Positions 32,555 through 42,850 of a DNA stretch of 64,000 nt are shown in pieces. The notes below the pieces were generated by a model that made no database searches, was not told where the DNA came from, and saw nothing but the letters and a program-made list of their open reading frames with translations. Numbering within the stretch: the first letter of the stretch is position 1; each line of letters starts with the position of its first letter. A program made the position numbers and the translations under genes. Source of the DNA: Sphaerisporangium siamense (lineage in GTDB: Bacteria; Actinomycetota; Actinomycetes; Streptosporangiales; Streptosporangiaceae); NCBI RefSeq assembly GCF_014205275.1, contig NZ_JACHND010000001.1:2108001-2172000 (forward strand). The letters run 5' to 3'.

Positions 32555-32836
32555 CGGCGCATATTAGCCGCCGGCCACGCCATTGCTCATTCACCATTCG
32601 GTTGATCGGTACTAGGACCGGCGCGGTAGGCGGGCGGCGGATCGTCTACCGCGCGGGTTTACCCGTCGGCGGCGCCCTACGGCGGACGGCACGGCGGATG
32701 TTCATCCGGCGGGCTGACGCCCTGTTCAACCGGCCTATTTCACAATGGGCACGTTTCGGATCGCCGGCATTTCGCGTGCGGCGGGTCCCGATGAGTACTC
32801 CGTGGAAATTCGTTACGCCGATTCTCTGGGGGCTTC

Positions 32837-35800
32837 ATGCGTCGCCGCACCCGTCGTGGTCTCCCTGCCGTCGTCCTGTCGCTGATGGCCGGCTGCCTGG
32901 TCGCCGTACCCATGACGACGACGCCCGTACGCGCGGAGACGCCGGATGTCCCCGCACAGACGGAACAGCAGGCCCTTGACCGCGCACGCGGGACGAAGCG
33001 GCAGGTCGAGGTCCTGTCACTGCGTACGGAGACGCGTCAGGTGTTCGCCAATCCCGACGGGTCGTTCACCTCGCAGACCTCGGCGCTGCCGGAGCGGGTA
33101 CGGCGCGGCGGCGGGTGGGCCGACGTCGACCCGAGTCTGGTCTTCGCCGCGGACGGGAGCGTGCGGACCGTGGCCACCCCGCTGGAGCTGACCTTCTCCG
33201 GCGGCGGGACGGCCCCGGTGGCCGCCATCGGCGACGGCGGCCGTTCGGTCGCGATGACCTGGCCGCGGAGGCTGCCCAAGCCGTCCCTCGCGAGGGACAC
33301 CGCGACGTACGCCGAGGTCCTGCCGGGAGTGGACCTGAAGCTGACCGCGTCGGTGCTCGGCTTCTCCGAGGTGCTCGTGGTCAAGTCCAGGCAGGCCGCC
33401 GCCGACCCGGCGCTGAGCAAGCTCGCCTTCGGCATGCGCGCGAAGGGGCTGAGCGTGCGGAAGACGGCGTCCGGCGGCCTGAGCGCGGTCACGACCTCGG
33501 GAGCCGAGGTGTTCCACGCGCCCGCGCCCCGAATGTGGGACTCCTCGGGCGCGCCGGCCGCCGCGGCCATGGCGAAGACCGGGCCGCCGGCCGAGGGCAG
33601 GCAGGCGGTCATGGGCGTGGACCTGGCCGGGGACCGTCTCGTGATCACGCCGGACCAGAACCTGCTGACCTCTCCCGGCACGACGTACCCGGTCTACATC
33701 GACCCGCAGTGGTCGGGGTCGAAGATGGCCTGGACGTACGTGGACAAGGCCTACCCCTCCCAGGAGTACTGGAACTCCAGCCACATGGCGGAGGCGGGCT
33801 ACTACGGGAGCGGCGTCAAACGGTCGTACTTCCGGATGGACTCCGACAACATCAACGGCAAGCACATCCTCAAGGCGACGTTCCGCATCAACCAGATCAA
33901 GTCGTGGGGCTGCACCTCCGATCCGCAGGCCGTGCAGCTCTGGCTCACCGGCGGCATCTCCACGTCGACGAACTGGAGCCGCCAGCCGTCCTGGAGCGAG
34001 TATCAGGACAGCGTCTCCTCCGACGCCGGCTACAGCTCCTCCTGCCCCGACAAGGGCGTCGAGTTCAACGTGACCAGCGCGATCGTCAGGGCCGCCAAGT
34101 CCGGCTGGCCCAACACCACCTTCGGGCTGAAGGACTACAACGACACCAGCGGCAGCGTGTGGGGCTGGAAGGGCTTCAGCAACGCGCCCAAGCTGGTCAT
34201 CGACTACAACACCCCGCCGGCGGCCCCGTCGGGCATCGGCACCTACCCGGCCACCCCCTGTGTCACCGGCGCCGCCAGGCCCGCCGTCAACGCCGGCGAC
34301 GCCGCGAACCCGCTCCAGCTCAAGGCCAAGATCTACGACCCGGACAAGGCCAACGACGGCGTGCGGGCCGAGTTCGTCCTGAACCACTACAACACCGCGA
34401 CCGGCGCCTGGGACGACGTCACCGCGACCATGCCGGGCGGCGGCAAGACCGCCTACAAGTCCACCACCGCGGCCACCGACCACTCGGTCAAACTGGCCGG
34501 GCTCCTCACCGGCCACAGCTACTCCTACAGAGTCAAGGCCTACGACGGCACCGACTCCAGCGCGTGGAGCAAGTGGTGCGAGTTCACCGTGGACACGATC
34601 GACCCCGCCACCCTGCCCAAGGTGACCTCCCTGGACTATCCGGCCGACACGCCGGACGACTGGCAGGGCAGTGTGGGCTGGGCGGGCGCGTTCACGCTGG
34701 CCCCGGGCGACGGCGAGAGCGACGTGACGGCCTTCCGGTGGGCGCTCGACGACCCCTCGCTGGCCACCCCCGCCACCCAGGTGACGATCCCCGCCGGGCA
34801 GACCACCGTCAACGTGCGCCTCGCACCCCGCCACGACTGGCTGAACGCCCTGTACGTCTACCCGGTCGACCGGGCGGGCAACGTCGGCAACACCCCCGCC
34901 GTCTACGGCTTCTACGTCAACGCCGGATTCGGCCCGGAGGGGCACTGGCGGCTGGACGAGACCTCGGGCACCACGGCGGCCGACTCGGGGGCGACGGCAC
35001 ACCCGGCGACGATCGGAGGCGGCGCCACCTGGGCCGGTGCCCGCGTGGCCGGTGGACTGCGCCTGGACGGCGGCACCGGGTACGCCGGCACCAGCGGCCC
35101 CGTGGTGCACACCGACAGGAGCATGAGCGTCTCGGCCTGGGTGCTGTTGAGGGACAAGAGCAAGAACTCCACGGTGGTCAGCCAGAACGCGGTGCGCGGA
35201 ACGGGCTTCCAGCTCTATTACGCCTCGTACTCCAAGCGATGGGTCTTCAGCAAGTTCGACGCCGACGTCGACGACAAGGTCACTGTCCTGGCGATGAGTG
35301 ACGCCGAGGTGACGGCCGACATCTGGACCCACCTGACCGGCGTGTACGACGCGCCCCGCAGGCAACTGCGCCTGTACGTCAACGGCATCCTGCAGTCCAA
35401 GACAGGCGCCTACCCCTACCAGCCCTGGGACGCGACCGGCCCGCTGCAGATCGGACGGGTGCTGTGGCACGGCACCTACATCGAGAACTTCGCCGGCGAC
35501 ATCGACGACATGAAGATCTGGAAGCGGGAGCTGTCCGACGACCCGCGCACCGTCAACGACCCCGCGCTCGGCGACGAGATCGCCGCCATGGCCAAGCAGC
35601 CGCCCATCCAGCGCGGCTGGTGGGCGTTCGAGGAAGGCGCCGGCACCACCGCCGCCAACACCACCGACAGCCGCTGGCCCGCGGCGCTCACCGGCGGCGC
35701 CACCTGGTCCGGCGACGGCTTCGACGGCGGCGGCGTGCTCAGGCTCAACGGGACCACCGCCTACGCGGCCACCCCGTCGGCGCCCTTGCGGACCGACCAC

Positions 35801-36304
35801 AGCTACGCGGTGACGGCCTGGGTGCGCCTGAGCGGCGACGACACCTGCGTGCTGCCCGACCGCGCGATGACCGTGCTCGCCCAGGACGGAGGCATCTACA
35901 GCTCCTTCTACCTCGGCTATCGGCTCCTCGCCGAGAACGGCGTGGTGGTGCCGCGCTGGTCGTTCTCGATCACCGCGATCCCTGACGCCACCACCGGAGC
36001 CCTGACGCACACAACTTCGGCCGAGCGCGTCGACTGCTCGGCGCTCAACACCTGGACCCACCTGGCCGGGGTGTACGACGAGCAGTCCAAACAGATCCGC
36101 CTCTACGTCAACGGCCAGCTCAACGACCAGCGAGCCGTCACCGGCAGCTGGGCGGCCGGGGCGATGCAGATCGGCCGGGCCAGATACCGCAGCGCGTCCG
36201 TCGACTACTTCGGCGGCGACATCGACGACGTGCGCGCCTACACCGGCACCCTGACCGACCGCCAGGTCCTCAACATCGCGATGAACCTCCCCATCGACTC
36301 CTAG
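32837..36304 (+). CDS. Secreted DNRLRE/LamG multidomain protein
   Basis: A 1155-residue exported protein. After a signal peptide (about 1-33, ending TTTPVRAE) comes an about 250-residue N-terminal region common in actinomycete surface giants (WADVDPSLVFAADGS...), a DNRLRE-type beta domain (about 290-460, YPVYIDPQWSG then KATFRINQIKSWGC), an FN3-like domain (about 462-600), a linker, and two LamG/concanavalin-like domains (about 698-900 and 930-1150) each with HWRLDE / WWAFEE starts and LRLYVNG. LamG domains bind glycans or proteins. It lies 54 bases upstream of the RHS gene on the same strand, so they are likely co-expressed. No enzyme motif or anchor is seen. Confidence 0.82.
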   Translation: MRRRTRRGLPAVVLSLMAGCLVAVPMTTTPVRAETPDVPAQTEQQALDRARGTKRQVEVLSLRTETRQVFANPDGSFTSQTSALPERVRRGGGWADVDPSLVFAADGSVRTVATPLELTFSGGGTAPVAAIGDGGRSVAMTWPRRLPKPSLARDTATYAEVLPGVDLKLTASVLGFSEVLVVKSRQAAADPALSKLAFGMRAKGLSVRKTASGGLSAVTTSGAEVFHAPAPRMWDSSGAPAAAAMAKTGPPAEGRQAVMGVDLAGDRLVITPDQNLLTSPGTTYPVYIDPQWSGSKMAWTYVDKAYPSQEYWNSSHMAEAGYYGSGVKRSYFRMDSDNINGKHILKATFRINQIKSWGCTSDPQAVQLWLTGGISTSTNWSRQPSWSEYQDSVSSDAGYSSSCPDKGVEFNVTSAIVRAAKSGWPNTTFGLKDYNDTSGSVWGWKGFSNAPKLVIDYNTPPAAPSGIGTYPATPCVTGAARPAVNAGDAANPLQLKAKIYDPDKANDGVRAEFVLNHYNTATGAWDDVTATMPGGGKTAYKSTTAATDHSVKLAGLLTGHSYSYRVKAYDGTDSSAWSKWCEFTVDTIDPATLPKVTSLDYPADTPDDWQGSVGWAGAFTLAPGDGESDVTAFRWALDDPSLATPATQVTIPAGQTTVNVRLAPRHDWLNALYVYPVDRAGNVGNTPAVYGFYVNAGFGPEGHWRLDETSGTTAADSGATAHPATIGGGATWAGARVAGGLRLDGGTGYAGTSGPVVHTDRSMSVSAWVLLRDKSKNSTVVSQNAVRGTGFQLYYASYSKRWVFSKFDADVDDKVTVLAMSDAEVTADIWTHLTGVYDAPRRQLRLYVNGILQSKTGAYPYQPWDATGPLQIGRVLWHGTYIENFAGDIDDMKIWKRELSDDPRTVNDPALGDEIAAMAKQPPIQRGWWAFEEGAGTTAANTTDSRWPAALTGGATWSGDGFDGGGVLRLNGTTAYAATPSAPLRTDHSYAVTAWVRLSGDDTCVLPDRAMTVLAQDGGIYSSFYLGYRLLAENGVVVPRWSFSITAIPDATTGALTHTTSAERVDCSALNTWTHLAGVYDEQSKQIRLYVNGQLNDQRAVTGSWAAGAMQIGRARYRSASVDYFGGDIDDVRAYTGTLTDRQVLNIAMNLPIDS

Positions 36305-36358
36305 ACCCTCCCCGTCACCGACGTCCGTTCACGTTCACCGACCCCCTCGGAGGAAGTC

Positions 36359-39300
36359 GTGCCCGGTTCCAGGCGAGGCTGGACCAAGATCGCCCTCATC
36401 CTGGCCATCGCGGTACCGGCCACGCTGGCGCCGCCGATCGCCGCGCGGGCGACCGCCGATGATCCGGCCTGGCAGAAGGCACAGGAGCAACGTCCGGTGC
36501 CCGGTCACGCCGTCACGTCACGCGGCCCTTCGACGGATCCGGGCGCCGCCTACGACCTGAAGGACGCGCCGGCCGTCTCCTGGCCGGCGCCGGCCACGGC
36601 GGCCGTGAACCTCCCGCCACCCGCCGCCGCCACGGCGGCGGCGCGCGGCGGCGACACCGCCAAGGTGCGGGCCGGAGCACTGCCGGTCTGGTTGAGCCAG
36701 GCCGCCCCGAAGAACGGCGGTACCCCGGCCGCCGCCACCGGCGTCCAGGTGCGCACGATGGACGCCGCCACCGCCGGCAGATCCCGCATCACCGGTCTCG
36801 GCGTCCAGCTCACCCCGCGGACCCGGCCCGCCGGTGAGACCCGCCTGACGGTCGAGGTCGACTACTCGGGCTTCCGGTACGCCTACGGCGGCGACTGGGC
36901 CTCCCGCCTGCGCCTGGTCCGATTACCCGAATGCGCGGCCACCACGCCTGACCTGCCCCGATGTCAAGGTAGAACGCCGCTGCCCACCCGCAACGACGTC
37001 AAGGCCGGCCGCCTGACCGCCGACGTCGGCTTCACCACCGCCGGCACGATGACGCTGGCCGCCGAGGCGGCCCCGTCGGGCGCGGCGGGCTCGTACGAGG
37101 CCACGTCGTTGTCGCCGTCGGCCACCTGGGAAGTCAGCAACCAGAGCGGCGCGTTCTCCTGGTCCTATCCGCTGCAGCTGCCGCCGACCCCGGGCGGCCC
37201 GACCCCCGAAATCGGCTTCGCCTACTCCTCCGGGAGCGTCGACGGCCGTACGGTCGCCACCAACAACCAGGCGTCCTGGATCGGCGAGGGCTTCGACTAC
37301 TGGCCCGGTTTCATCGAGCGCCGCTACAAGTCGTGCGCCGACGACGGCGTCACCCCCAAGCGCAACGACCAGTGCTGGGGGAACCACAACGCCACGTTGT
37401 CCCTGAACGGCCAGGCCACCGAGCTGATCCTGGACGACGCGACCGGCACCTGGCAGCCGAAGGACGACGACGGCTCCAGGATCGAGAAGTTGTCGGGCGC
37501 CGACAACGGAGACAACGACGGCGAGTACTGGCGCGTCACCACCCCCGACGGCGCCCAGTACTACTTCGGCCGCGACCACCTGCCGGGCTGGTCCAGCGGC
37601 AAGGCCGAGACGCAGTCGACGTGGACCGCCCCGGTGTTCGGGGACGACGACGGCGAGCCCTGCCACAAGGACTCCTTCTCCGACTCCTGGTGCCGGCAGG
37701 CATGGCGGTGGAACCTCGACTACGTCGTCGACACCCACGGCACGGTCAGTACCTTCTGGTACGGCCGCGAGACCAACTACTACCGCCGCGACGTCACCGT
37801 CCTGACCAACGGCGTCCCGAACGGCACCCCGACCGTCTACGACCGGGGTGGCTACCTCAAGCGCATCGACTACGGCCAGCGCTCGGACGCGATCTTCTCC
37901 TCCTCGGCTCCGGCCCGGGTCGTCTTCGACGTGAGGGAGCGATGCATTCCGACGTCCAGCTTCGACTGCGCCGAGGGCAAGTTCACCAAGGACAACGCCA
38001 AATACTGGGCTGACGTCCCCTACGACCAGAACTGTGACTCCGGAGACAAGTGCGTCGACCGCTACTCCCCGACGTTCTGGACGCGCAAACGCCTGGCCGC
38101 CGTCACCACCCAAGTGCTGTCAGGAAGCGCGTACACCGACGTCGACACCTGGGCCCTCGACCAGCAACTGCGCGCCCCGGGCGACGGCACGGCGCCGTCG
38201 CTGTGGCTGGCCGCGATCCAGCACACGGGAAAGGTCGGCGGAACGGCGTCGCTGCCGCCGGTGCGGTTCTCCGGCGTGCAACGCCCCAACCGGGTCGACG
38301 CCCTGGAGGGACGCCCGCCGCTGACCAAGTGGCGCGTCTCCGCGATCGACAACGAGACCGGCGGCGCCCTGTCCATCACCTACTCCGACGAGGACTGCAC
38401 CGCCGGGAACACCCCCGCCCCGGACGCCAACACCCGCCGCTGCTACCCGCAGTACTGGACCCCCGAGGATGCCACCTCCCCCAAGTCCGACTGGTTCCAC
38501 AAGTACGTCGTCACCCAGGTCCAGCAGATCGACCGGACCGGTGGCGCCCCCGACGTACTGGAGACCTACGAATATCTCGGCGGCGGCGCCTGGCACCACG
38601 ATGACGACGACGGCCTGACCAAGGAGAAGTACAAGACCTGGTCGCAGTGGCGCGGCTACGGCAAGGTCCGGGTGCTGCGCGGCGCCCCCGGCGAGCAGCG
38701 CTCCAAGGCGGAGTACACCTACTTCCGCGGCATGGACGGCGACGAGCTGTCCGGCGGCGGCAGACGCGACGTCAAGGTGACCGACTCCACGGGCGCCGCC
38801 GTCGACGACGCCGACCATCTGCAGGGCCGCGTCCGCGAGGAGATCCACTACGACGGCCCCTCCGGCCCCGCCATGACCGGCACCATCACCGGCTACTGGA
38901 CCAGGCAGACCGCCAAGCGCGTCCGCTCCTGGGCCACCACCACCGCCCACATGGTCCGCGACGACAAGACCCGCACCCGCACGGCGCTGGCCTCCGGCGA
39001 CTGGCGGTACGCCACCACCGACGCCGACTACAACACCGACGGCCTGCCGACTCAGATCAACGACCTCGGCGACGACGCCACCACCGACGACGACCAGTGC
39101 GTCCGCACCACCTACGCCCGCGACGCCGCCCGCTGGCTGGTCTCCTACGCCGTCCGCGTGGAGACCGTCACCAAGGCGTGCGCCCTCACCCCGCAACGTC
39201 CCGGCGACGTGGTCTCCGACGTGCGCAAATACTACGACGGCAAGGCGTTCGGCGCCGCGCCGTCCGAAGGGGACGTCACCAGGACCGAGAAGCTCGGCTC

Positions 39301-42300
39301 CTGGAACGGCGGCCCGCAGTACGTCACCGTCGGCTCCACCACCTTCGACGTCTACGGCCGGCCCCTGGTGGTCACCCACCCCAACGGCGCCACCACCAGG
39401 ACGTCCTACACCCCGGCCACCGGCCTGCTCACCCTCAAGCAGGAGACCAACGCGCTCGGCCACGTCACCAGGACCGAGATCGAGCCCGCCTGGGGCCTGG
39501 CCAAGGCGACGACCGACGTCAACGGCAAGCGCGCCGACCTGGCCTACGACCCGCTCGGCCGGCTGACCGGCGCCTGGCTGCCCGGCCGCGCCAGGGCGAC
39601 GTCCCCGGCCACGCCGAACATGAAGTTCGGCTACCAGGTCCGTACCGACGGCCCGACGACCGTCACCACCTCGACGCTGCGCGCGGACGGGACGACGTAC
39701 ACCACCGGCTACGCCCTCTACGACGGCCTCCTGCGCCCCCGCCAGGCCCAGGAGCCCGCCCCCGGCGGCGGCCGGCTGGTCAACGACACCTTCTACGACA
39801 CCCGCGGCCTGGTCTACAAGACCAACGCCGACTACTACACCGAAGGCGCCCCCGGCAACGCCCTGTGGGTGCCGGGCAGCGACGACGACGTCCCCGGCCA
39901 GAGCGTCACCGTCTACAACGGCATGGAGTGGCCGACCGCGCAGATCTTCCGCAAGCGCGGCACCGAGCAGTGGCGCACCACCACTACCTACGGCGGCGAC
40001 CGCGTCAGCGTCGACCCGCCCCCCGGCGCCACCCCCACCACCATGATCACCAACGGGCAGGGCGAGACCGTCGAGGTCCGCCAGTACAAGGGCGACGCCC
40101 CGACCGGCGACTACGACGCCGTCAAGTACACCTACACCCGCGCCGGGCAGCCGGCCACCATCACCGACGCCGCGGGCAACACCTGGGCCTACCGCTACGA
40201 CCTGCGCGGTCGCCTGACCCAGCTGGACGACCCCGACAAGGGCGCCGCCGAACTCACCTACAACGACACCGACGACCTGCTCACGACGATCACCGACGCG
40301 CGCGGCTCCAGCCTCTTCTTCACCTACGACGCCCTCGGCCGCAAGACCGCCGAGTACGAGGGCACCTCCGCCGCGGGCACCAAGCTCGCCGAGTGGACGT
40401 TCGACGAACTGCCCGACGGCACCGTGGTCAAGGGCCAGCCGACCGCCTCCACCCGCTACGTCAAGAACGCCACCACCGGCGCCATGGACGCCTACACCAG
40501 CGCCGTCACCGGCTACGACAACGCCTACCGGCCCACCGGCGCCCAGACCGTCATCCCGGCCGCCGAAGGCGCCCTGGCCGGCACGTACACGACCACGACG
40601 GACTACAACGCCGACGGCACCGTCCACCGCACCGTGCTGCCCGCCGCCGGCGGCCTGCTCGGTGAGACGCTCCTGTACGACTACGACGACCTCGGCAACC
40701 CCACCACGATGCGGGGCCTGACCAACTACGTCACCTCGACGACCTACTCCAAGCTCGGCCAGGTCCTCGACACGACGATGAGCACCGGCCTCAAGCGGGT
40801 CAAGGAGACCAACTTCTACGAGGAGGGCACCAACCGGCTCACCCGTTCGGTGTTCGAGCGGGAGACCGCCCCCATCTCGGTGGCCGACGCCAACTACACC
40901 TACGACCCGGCCGGCAACGTCACCAAGATCGCCGACACGCCCTCCGGCCAGACGCCCGACGTCCAGTGCTTCCGCCAGGACTACCTGCAACGCCTGACCG
41001 ACGCCTGGACGACGACGACCGGCGACTGCGCCACCGACCCCACCCAGGACATCGTCGGCGGACCCGCGCCCTACTGGCAGTCCTTCACCTACGACGTCGT
41101 CGGCAACCGCACCAAGGAGATCGACCACCGAGCGGCCGGCGACATCGCCAAGACCTACGCCTACGCCGGACCCGGCAAGCCTCGGCCGCACACCCTGACC
41201 TCCGTCGCCTACGAGGGCGGCCCGCGCGACGGCCAGACCGATGCCTACACCTACGACCAGGCCGGCAACACCACCCAGCGCGGCGCGGGCCGCCTCCTGG
41301 ACTGGGACGTCGAAGGCCACCTGGCCAAGTCGACGGACCCCTCCGGCGTCAGCACCTACCTCTACGACGCCGACGGCGAACGGCTCATCCGCCGCGACCC
41401 CACCTCCACCACCCTCTACGTCGCCGGCATGGAGATCCGGCTCGACGCCAAGACCGGCGCCAAGAGCGCGACCCGCTACTACGACTTCGCCGGGCAGACC
41501 ATCGCCGTCCGTACCGGCAAGGGCGTCACCTGGCTCGGCGCCGACCACCACGGCACCGCAGACGGCTCCGTCGACGACACCGCCGCCCAGGCGACGAGCC
41601 GCCGTCGCTTCACCCCCTTCGGCGGGCAGCGCGGCACGCCACCATCGTCCTGGCCCGGCCAGAAGGGCTTCGTCGGCGGCGTCATCGACGACGCCACGGC
41701 CCTGACCCACCTCGGCGCCCGCGAGTACGACACCGAAACGGGCCGTTTCATCTCCGTCGACCCCATCTTCGACGTCGCCGACCCGCAGAGCTGGAACGGC
41801 TACGCCTACGCCGACAACAACCCGGTCACCGGCTCCGACCCCACCGGTCTGATGTACGACGGCGGCACCCAGTGCGGCATCATCGCGTCGAACCCGTGCA
41901 ACCCGCCCAGCCACCGGGGCGGTGGCGGCGGTGGCGGCGGCGGTGGTCGCTCCTATTCGCCGACTCCTCCTCCGAACAACCCGCCCCACTGCGGCCGCTG
42001 GAGCGTCGGCTGCAAGGCGAAGAACATCTGGAAGCAGCACAAGGCCACCATCGTCAACGTCACCGTCTCGATCGTCGTCACAGTCGGCTGTGAGGTGGCC
42101 ACGAGAGGCGCCGGCCAAATCGGCTGCGTCTCCGTGGGCGGAGCGGCGGGAAACCTGGCGGGCTACCTGGTCTCGACACCCCCCGACGAATGGAGCACCG
42201 GGGACGCGGTCAAGGCCGCGACGATCGGCGCCTTCTTCGGGGCCGCCTTCGGCGCCCTCGGTAAGGGTCTGGGCGCGTTACTCGGCAAACTCGCCACCAC

Positions 42301-42841
42301 AGGGGCCGGCAAGGTCGTCGCCGCGGCGGTGGGCAAGGTCGCCGGCAAGACAGGAAGCGTCCTTGGGCGTGGCGGCGGCCAAGCGGTCGGCGGACTCAGA
42401 AATGTGCCGAGCGTCCGTGGAATCGCCAAGAAGGATCCTGTGAAACCCGTATTCGGTAAGGCCGAGGGTTGGACGCAGGGCAAACGGCTGGAGAGATTGC
42501 AGCAGCAGGTTCCTGCCTTTGCGCTACGAAACCGTACCTCCGGCACAGCGGGCCGAACGTACGTAGGCGCGCTGAACACCAGAACAGGCGAGACCGTACT
42601 GGCAGGTTCTGGCGGAGTTCCAGGATGCAGCCACTTCTGCGCCGAGGGGAATGCGCTGCGCGCTCTCGGTGGCGATCCCAGCGAAGTGCTGTTCACGGCG
42701 GCCTTCACTGTCAGGAGAATTGCCGGCACCCTCCAAGCGGTACCGAAGCCGGTATGTTGGAGATGCCAGATCGACTTTCCCGACAGGTCAAGCTTCGCTC
42801 CTGGCGTGAAGGGCCAGCCTGGCGGATCCTGGGGCGACTAG
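36359..42841 (+). CDS. RHS-repeat polymorphic toxin with C-terminal deaminase-like domain
   Basis: A 2160-residue secreted toxin. Residues 1-31 are a signal peptide. A long N-terminal region (to about 900) leads into YD/RHS repeats (about 900-1750, many GYDAxGN/YDALGR-type motifs). The RHS core boundary is at 1785-1803 (LGAREYDTETGRFISVDPI), followed by SDPTG (from about 1826) as the likely self-cleavage site. A poly-Gly linker, a hydrophobic stretch (about 1900-1990) and the toxin tip follow. The tip has CAE at 2094-2096 and CWRC at 2133-2136, the zinc-ligand pattern of the cytidine-deaminase fold (YwqJ/XOO_2897-like), so it probably deaminates a nucleic acid in a target cell. From about 42400 GC falls by eye, as expected for a swapped-in toxin tip. 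Confidence 0.85.
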   Translation: MPGSRRGWTKIALILAIAVPATLAPPIAARATADDPAWQKAQEQRPVPGHAVTSRGPSTDPGAAYDLKDAPAVSWPAPATAAVNLPPPAAATAAARGGDTAKVRAGALPVWLSQAAPKNGGTPAAATGVQVRTMDAATAGRSRITGLGVQLTPRTRPAGETRLTVEVDYSGFRYAYGGDWASRLRLVRLPECAATTPDLPRCQGRTPLPTRNDVKAGRLTADVGFTTAGTMTLAAEAAPSGAAGSYEATSLSPSATWEVSNQSGAFSWSYPLQLPPTPGGPTPEIGFAYSSGSVDGRTVATNNQASWIGEGFDYWPGFIERRYKSCADDGVTPKRNDQCWGNHNATLSLNGQATELILDDATGTWQPKDDDGSRIEKLSGADNGDNDGEYWRVTTPDGAQYYFGRDHLPGWSSGKAETQSTWTAPVFGDDDGEPCHKDSFSDSWCRQAWRWNLDYVVDTHGTVSTFWYGRETNYYRRDVTVLTNGVPNGTPTVYDRGGYLKRIDYGQRSDAIFSSSAPARVVFDVRERCIPTSSFDCAEGKFTKDNAKYWADVPYDQNCDSGDKCVDRYSPTFWTRKRLAAVTTQVLSGSAYTDVDTWALDQQLRAPGDGTAPSLWLAAIQHTGKVGGTASLPPVRFSGVQRPNRVDALEGRPPLTKWRVSAIDNETGGALSITYSDEDCTAGNTPAPDANTRRCYPQYWTPEDATSPKSDWFHKYVVTQVQQIDRTGGAPDVLETYEYLGGGAWHHDDDDGLTKEKYKTWSQWRGYGKVRVLRGAPGEQRSKAEYTYFRGMDGDELSGGGRRDVKVTDSTGAAVDDADHLQGRVREEIHYDGPSGPAMTGTITGYWTRQTAKRVRSWATTTAHMVRDDKTRTRTALASGDWRYATTDADYNTDGLPTQINDLGDDATTDDDQCVRTTYARDAARWLVSYAVRVETVTKACALTPQRPGDVVSDVRKYYDGKAFGAAPSEGDVTRTEKLGSWNGGPQYVTVGSTTFDVYGRPLVVTHPNGATTRTSYTPATGLLTLKQETNALGHVTRTEIEPAWGLAKATTDVNGKRADLAYDPLGRLTGAWLPGRARATSPATPNMKFGYQVRTDGPTTVTTSTLRADGTTYTTGYALYDGLLRPRQAQEPAPGGGRLVNDTFYDTRGLVYKTNADYYTEGAPGNALWVPGSDDDVPGQSVTVYNGMEWPTAQIFRKRGTEQWRTTTTYGGDRVSVDPPPGATPTTMITNGQGETVEVRQYKGDAPTGDYDAVKYTYTRAGQPATITDAAGNTWAYRYDLRGRLTQLDDPDKGAAELTYNDTDDLLTTITDARGSSLFFTYDALGRKTAEYEGTSAAGTKLAEWTFDELPDGTVVKGQPTASTRYVKNATTGAMDAYTSAVTGYDNAYRPTGAQTVIPAAEGALAGTYTTTTDYNADGTVHRTVLPAAGGLLGETLLYDYDDLGNPTTMRGLTNYVTSTTYSKLGQVLDTTMSTGLKRVKETNFYEEGTNRLTRSVFERETAPISVADANYTYDPAGNVTKIADTPSGQTPDVQCFRQDYLQRLTDAWTTTTGDCATDPTQDIVGGPAPYWQSFTYDVVGNRTKEIDHRAAGDIAKTYAYAGPGKPRPHTLTSVAYEGGPRDGQTDAYTYDQAGNTTQRGAGRLLDWDVEGHLAKSTDPSGVSTYLYDADGERLIRRDPTSTTLYVAGMEIRLDAKTGAKSATRYYDFAGQTIAVRTGKGVTWLGADHHGTADGSVDDTAAQATSRRRFTPFGGQRGTPPSSWPGQKGFVGGVIDDATALTHLGAREYDTETGRFISVDPIFDVADPQSWNGYAYADNNPVTGSDPTGLMYDGGTQCGIIASNPCNPPSHRGGGGGGGGGGRSYSPTPPPNNPPHCGRWSVGCKAKNIWKQHKATIVNVTVSIVVTVGCEVATRGAGQIGCVSVGGAAGNLAGYLVSTPPDEWSTGDAVKAATIGAFFGAAFGALGKGLGALLGKLATTGAGKVVAAAVGKVAGKTGSVLGRGGGQAVGGLRNVPSVRGIAKKDPVKPVFGKAEGWTQGKRLERLQQQVPAFALRNRTSGTAGRTYVGALNTRTGETVLAGSGGVPGCSHFCAEGNALRALGGDPSEVLFTAAFTVRRIAGTLQAVPKPVCWRCQIDFPDRSSFAPGVKGQPGGSWGD

Positions 42842-42850
42842 GATGCTTTC

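Noticed and set aside
33017-36061. A 1014-codon - strand frame opposite the LamG gene.
   Set aside because: Same reason: no domain, no ribosome binding site, and the + strand encodes DNRLRE and LamG domains.
38120-42118. A 1332-codon open frame on the - strand opposite the RHS gene.
   Set aside because: It mirrors the codon bias of a high-GC gene on the other strand: its product is Val/Gly/Arg-rich low-complexity sequence without any domain, while the + strand reads clear RHS repeats.
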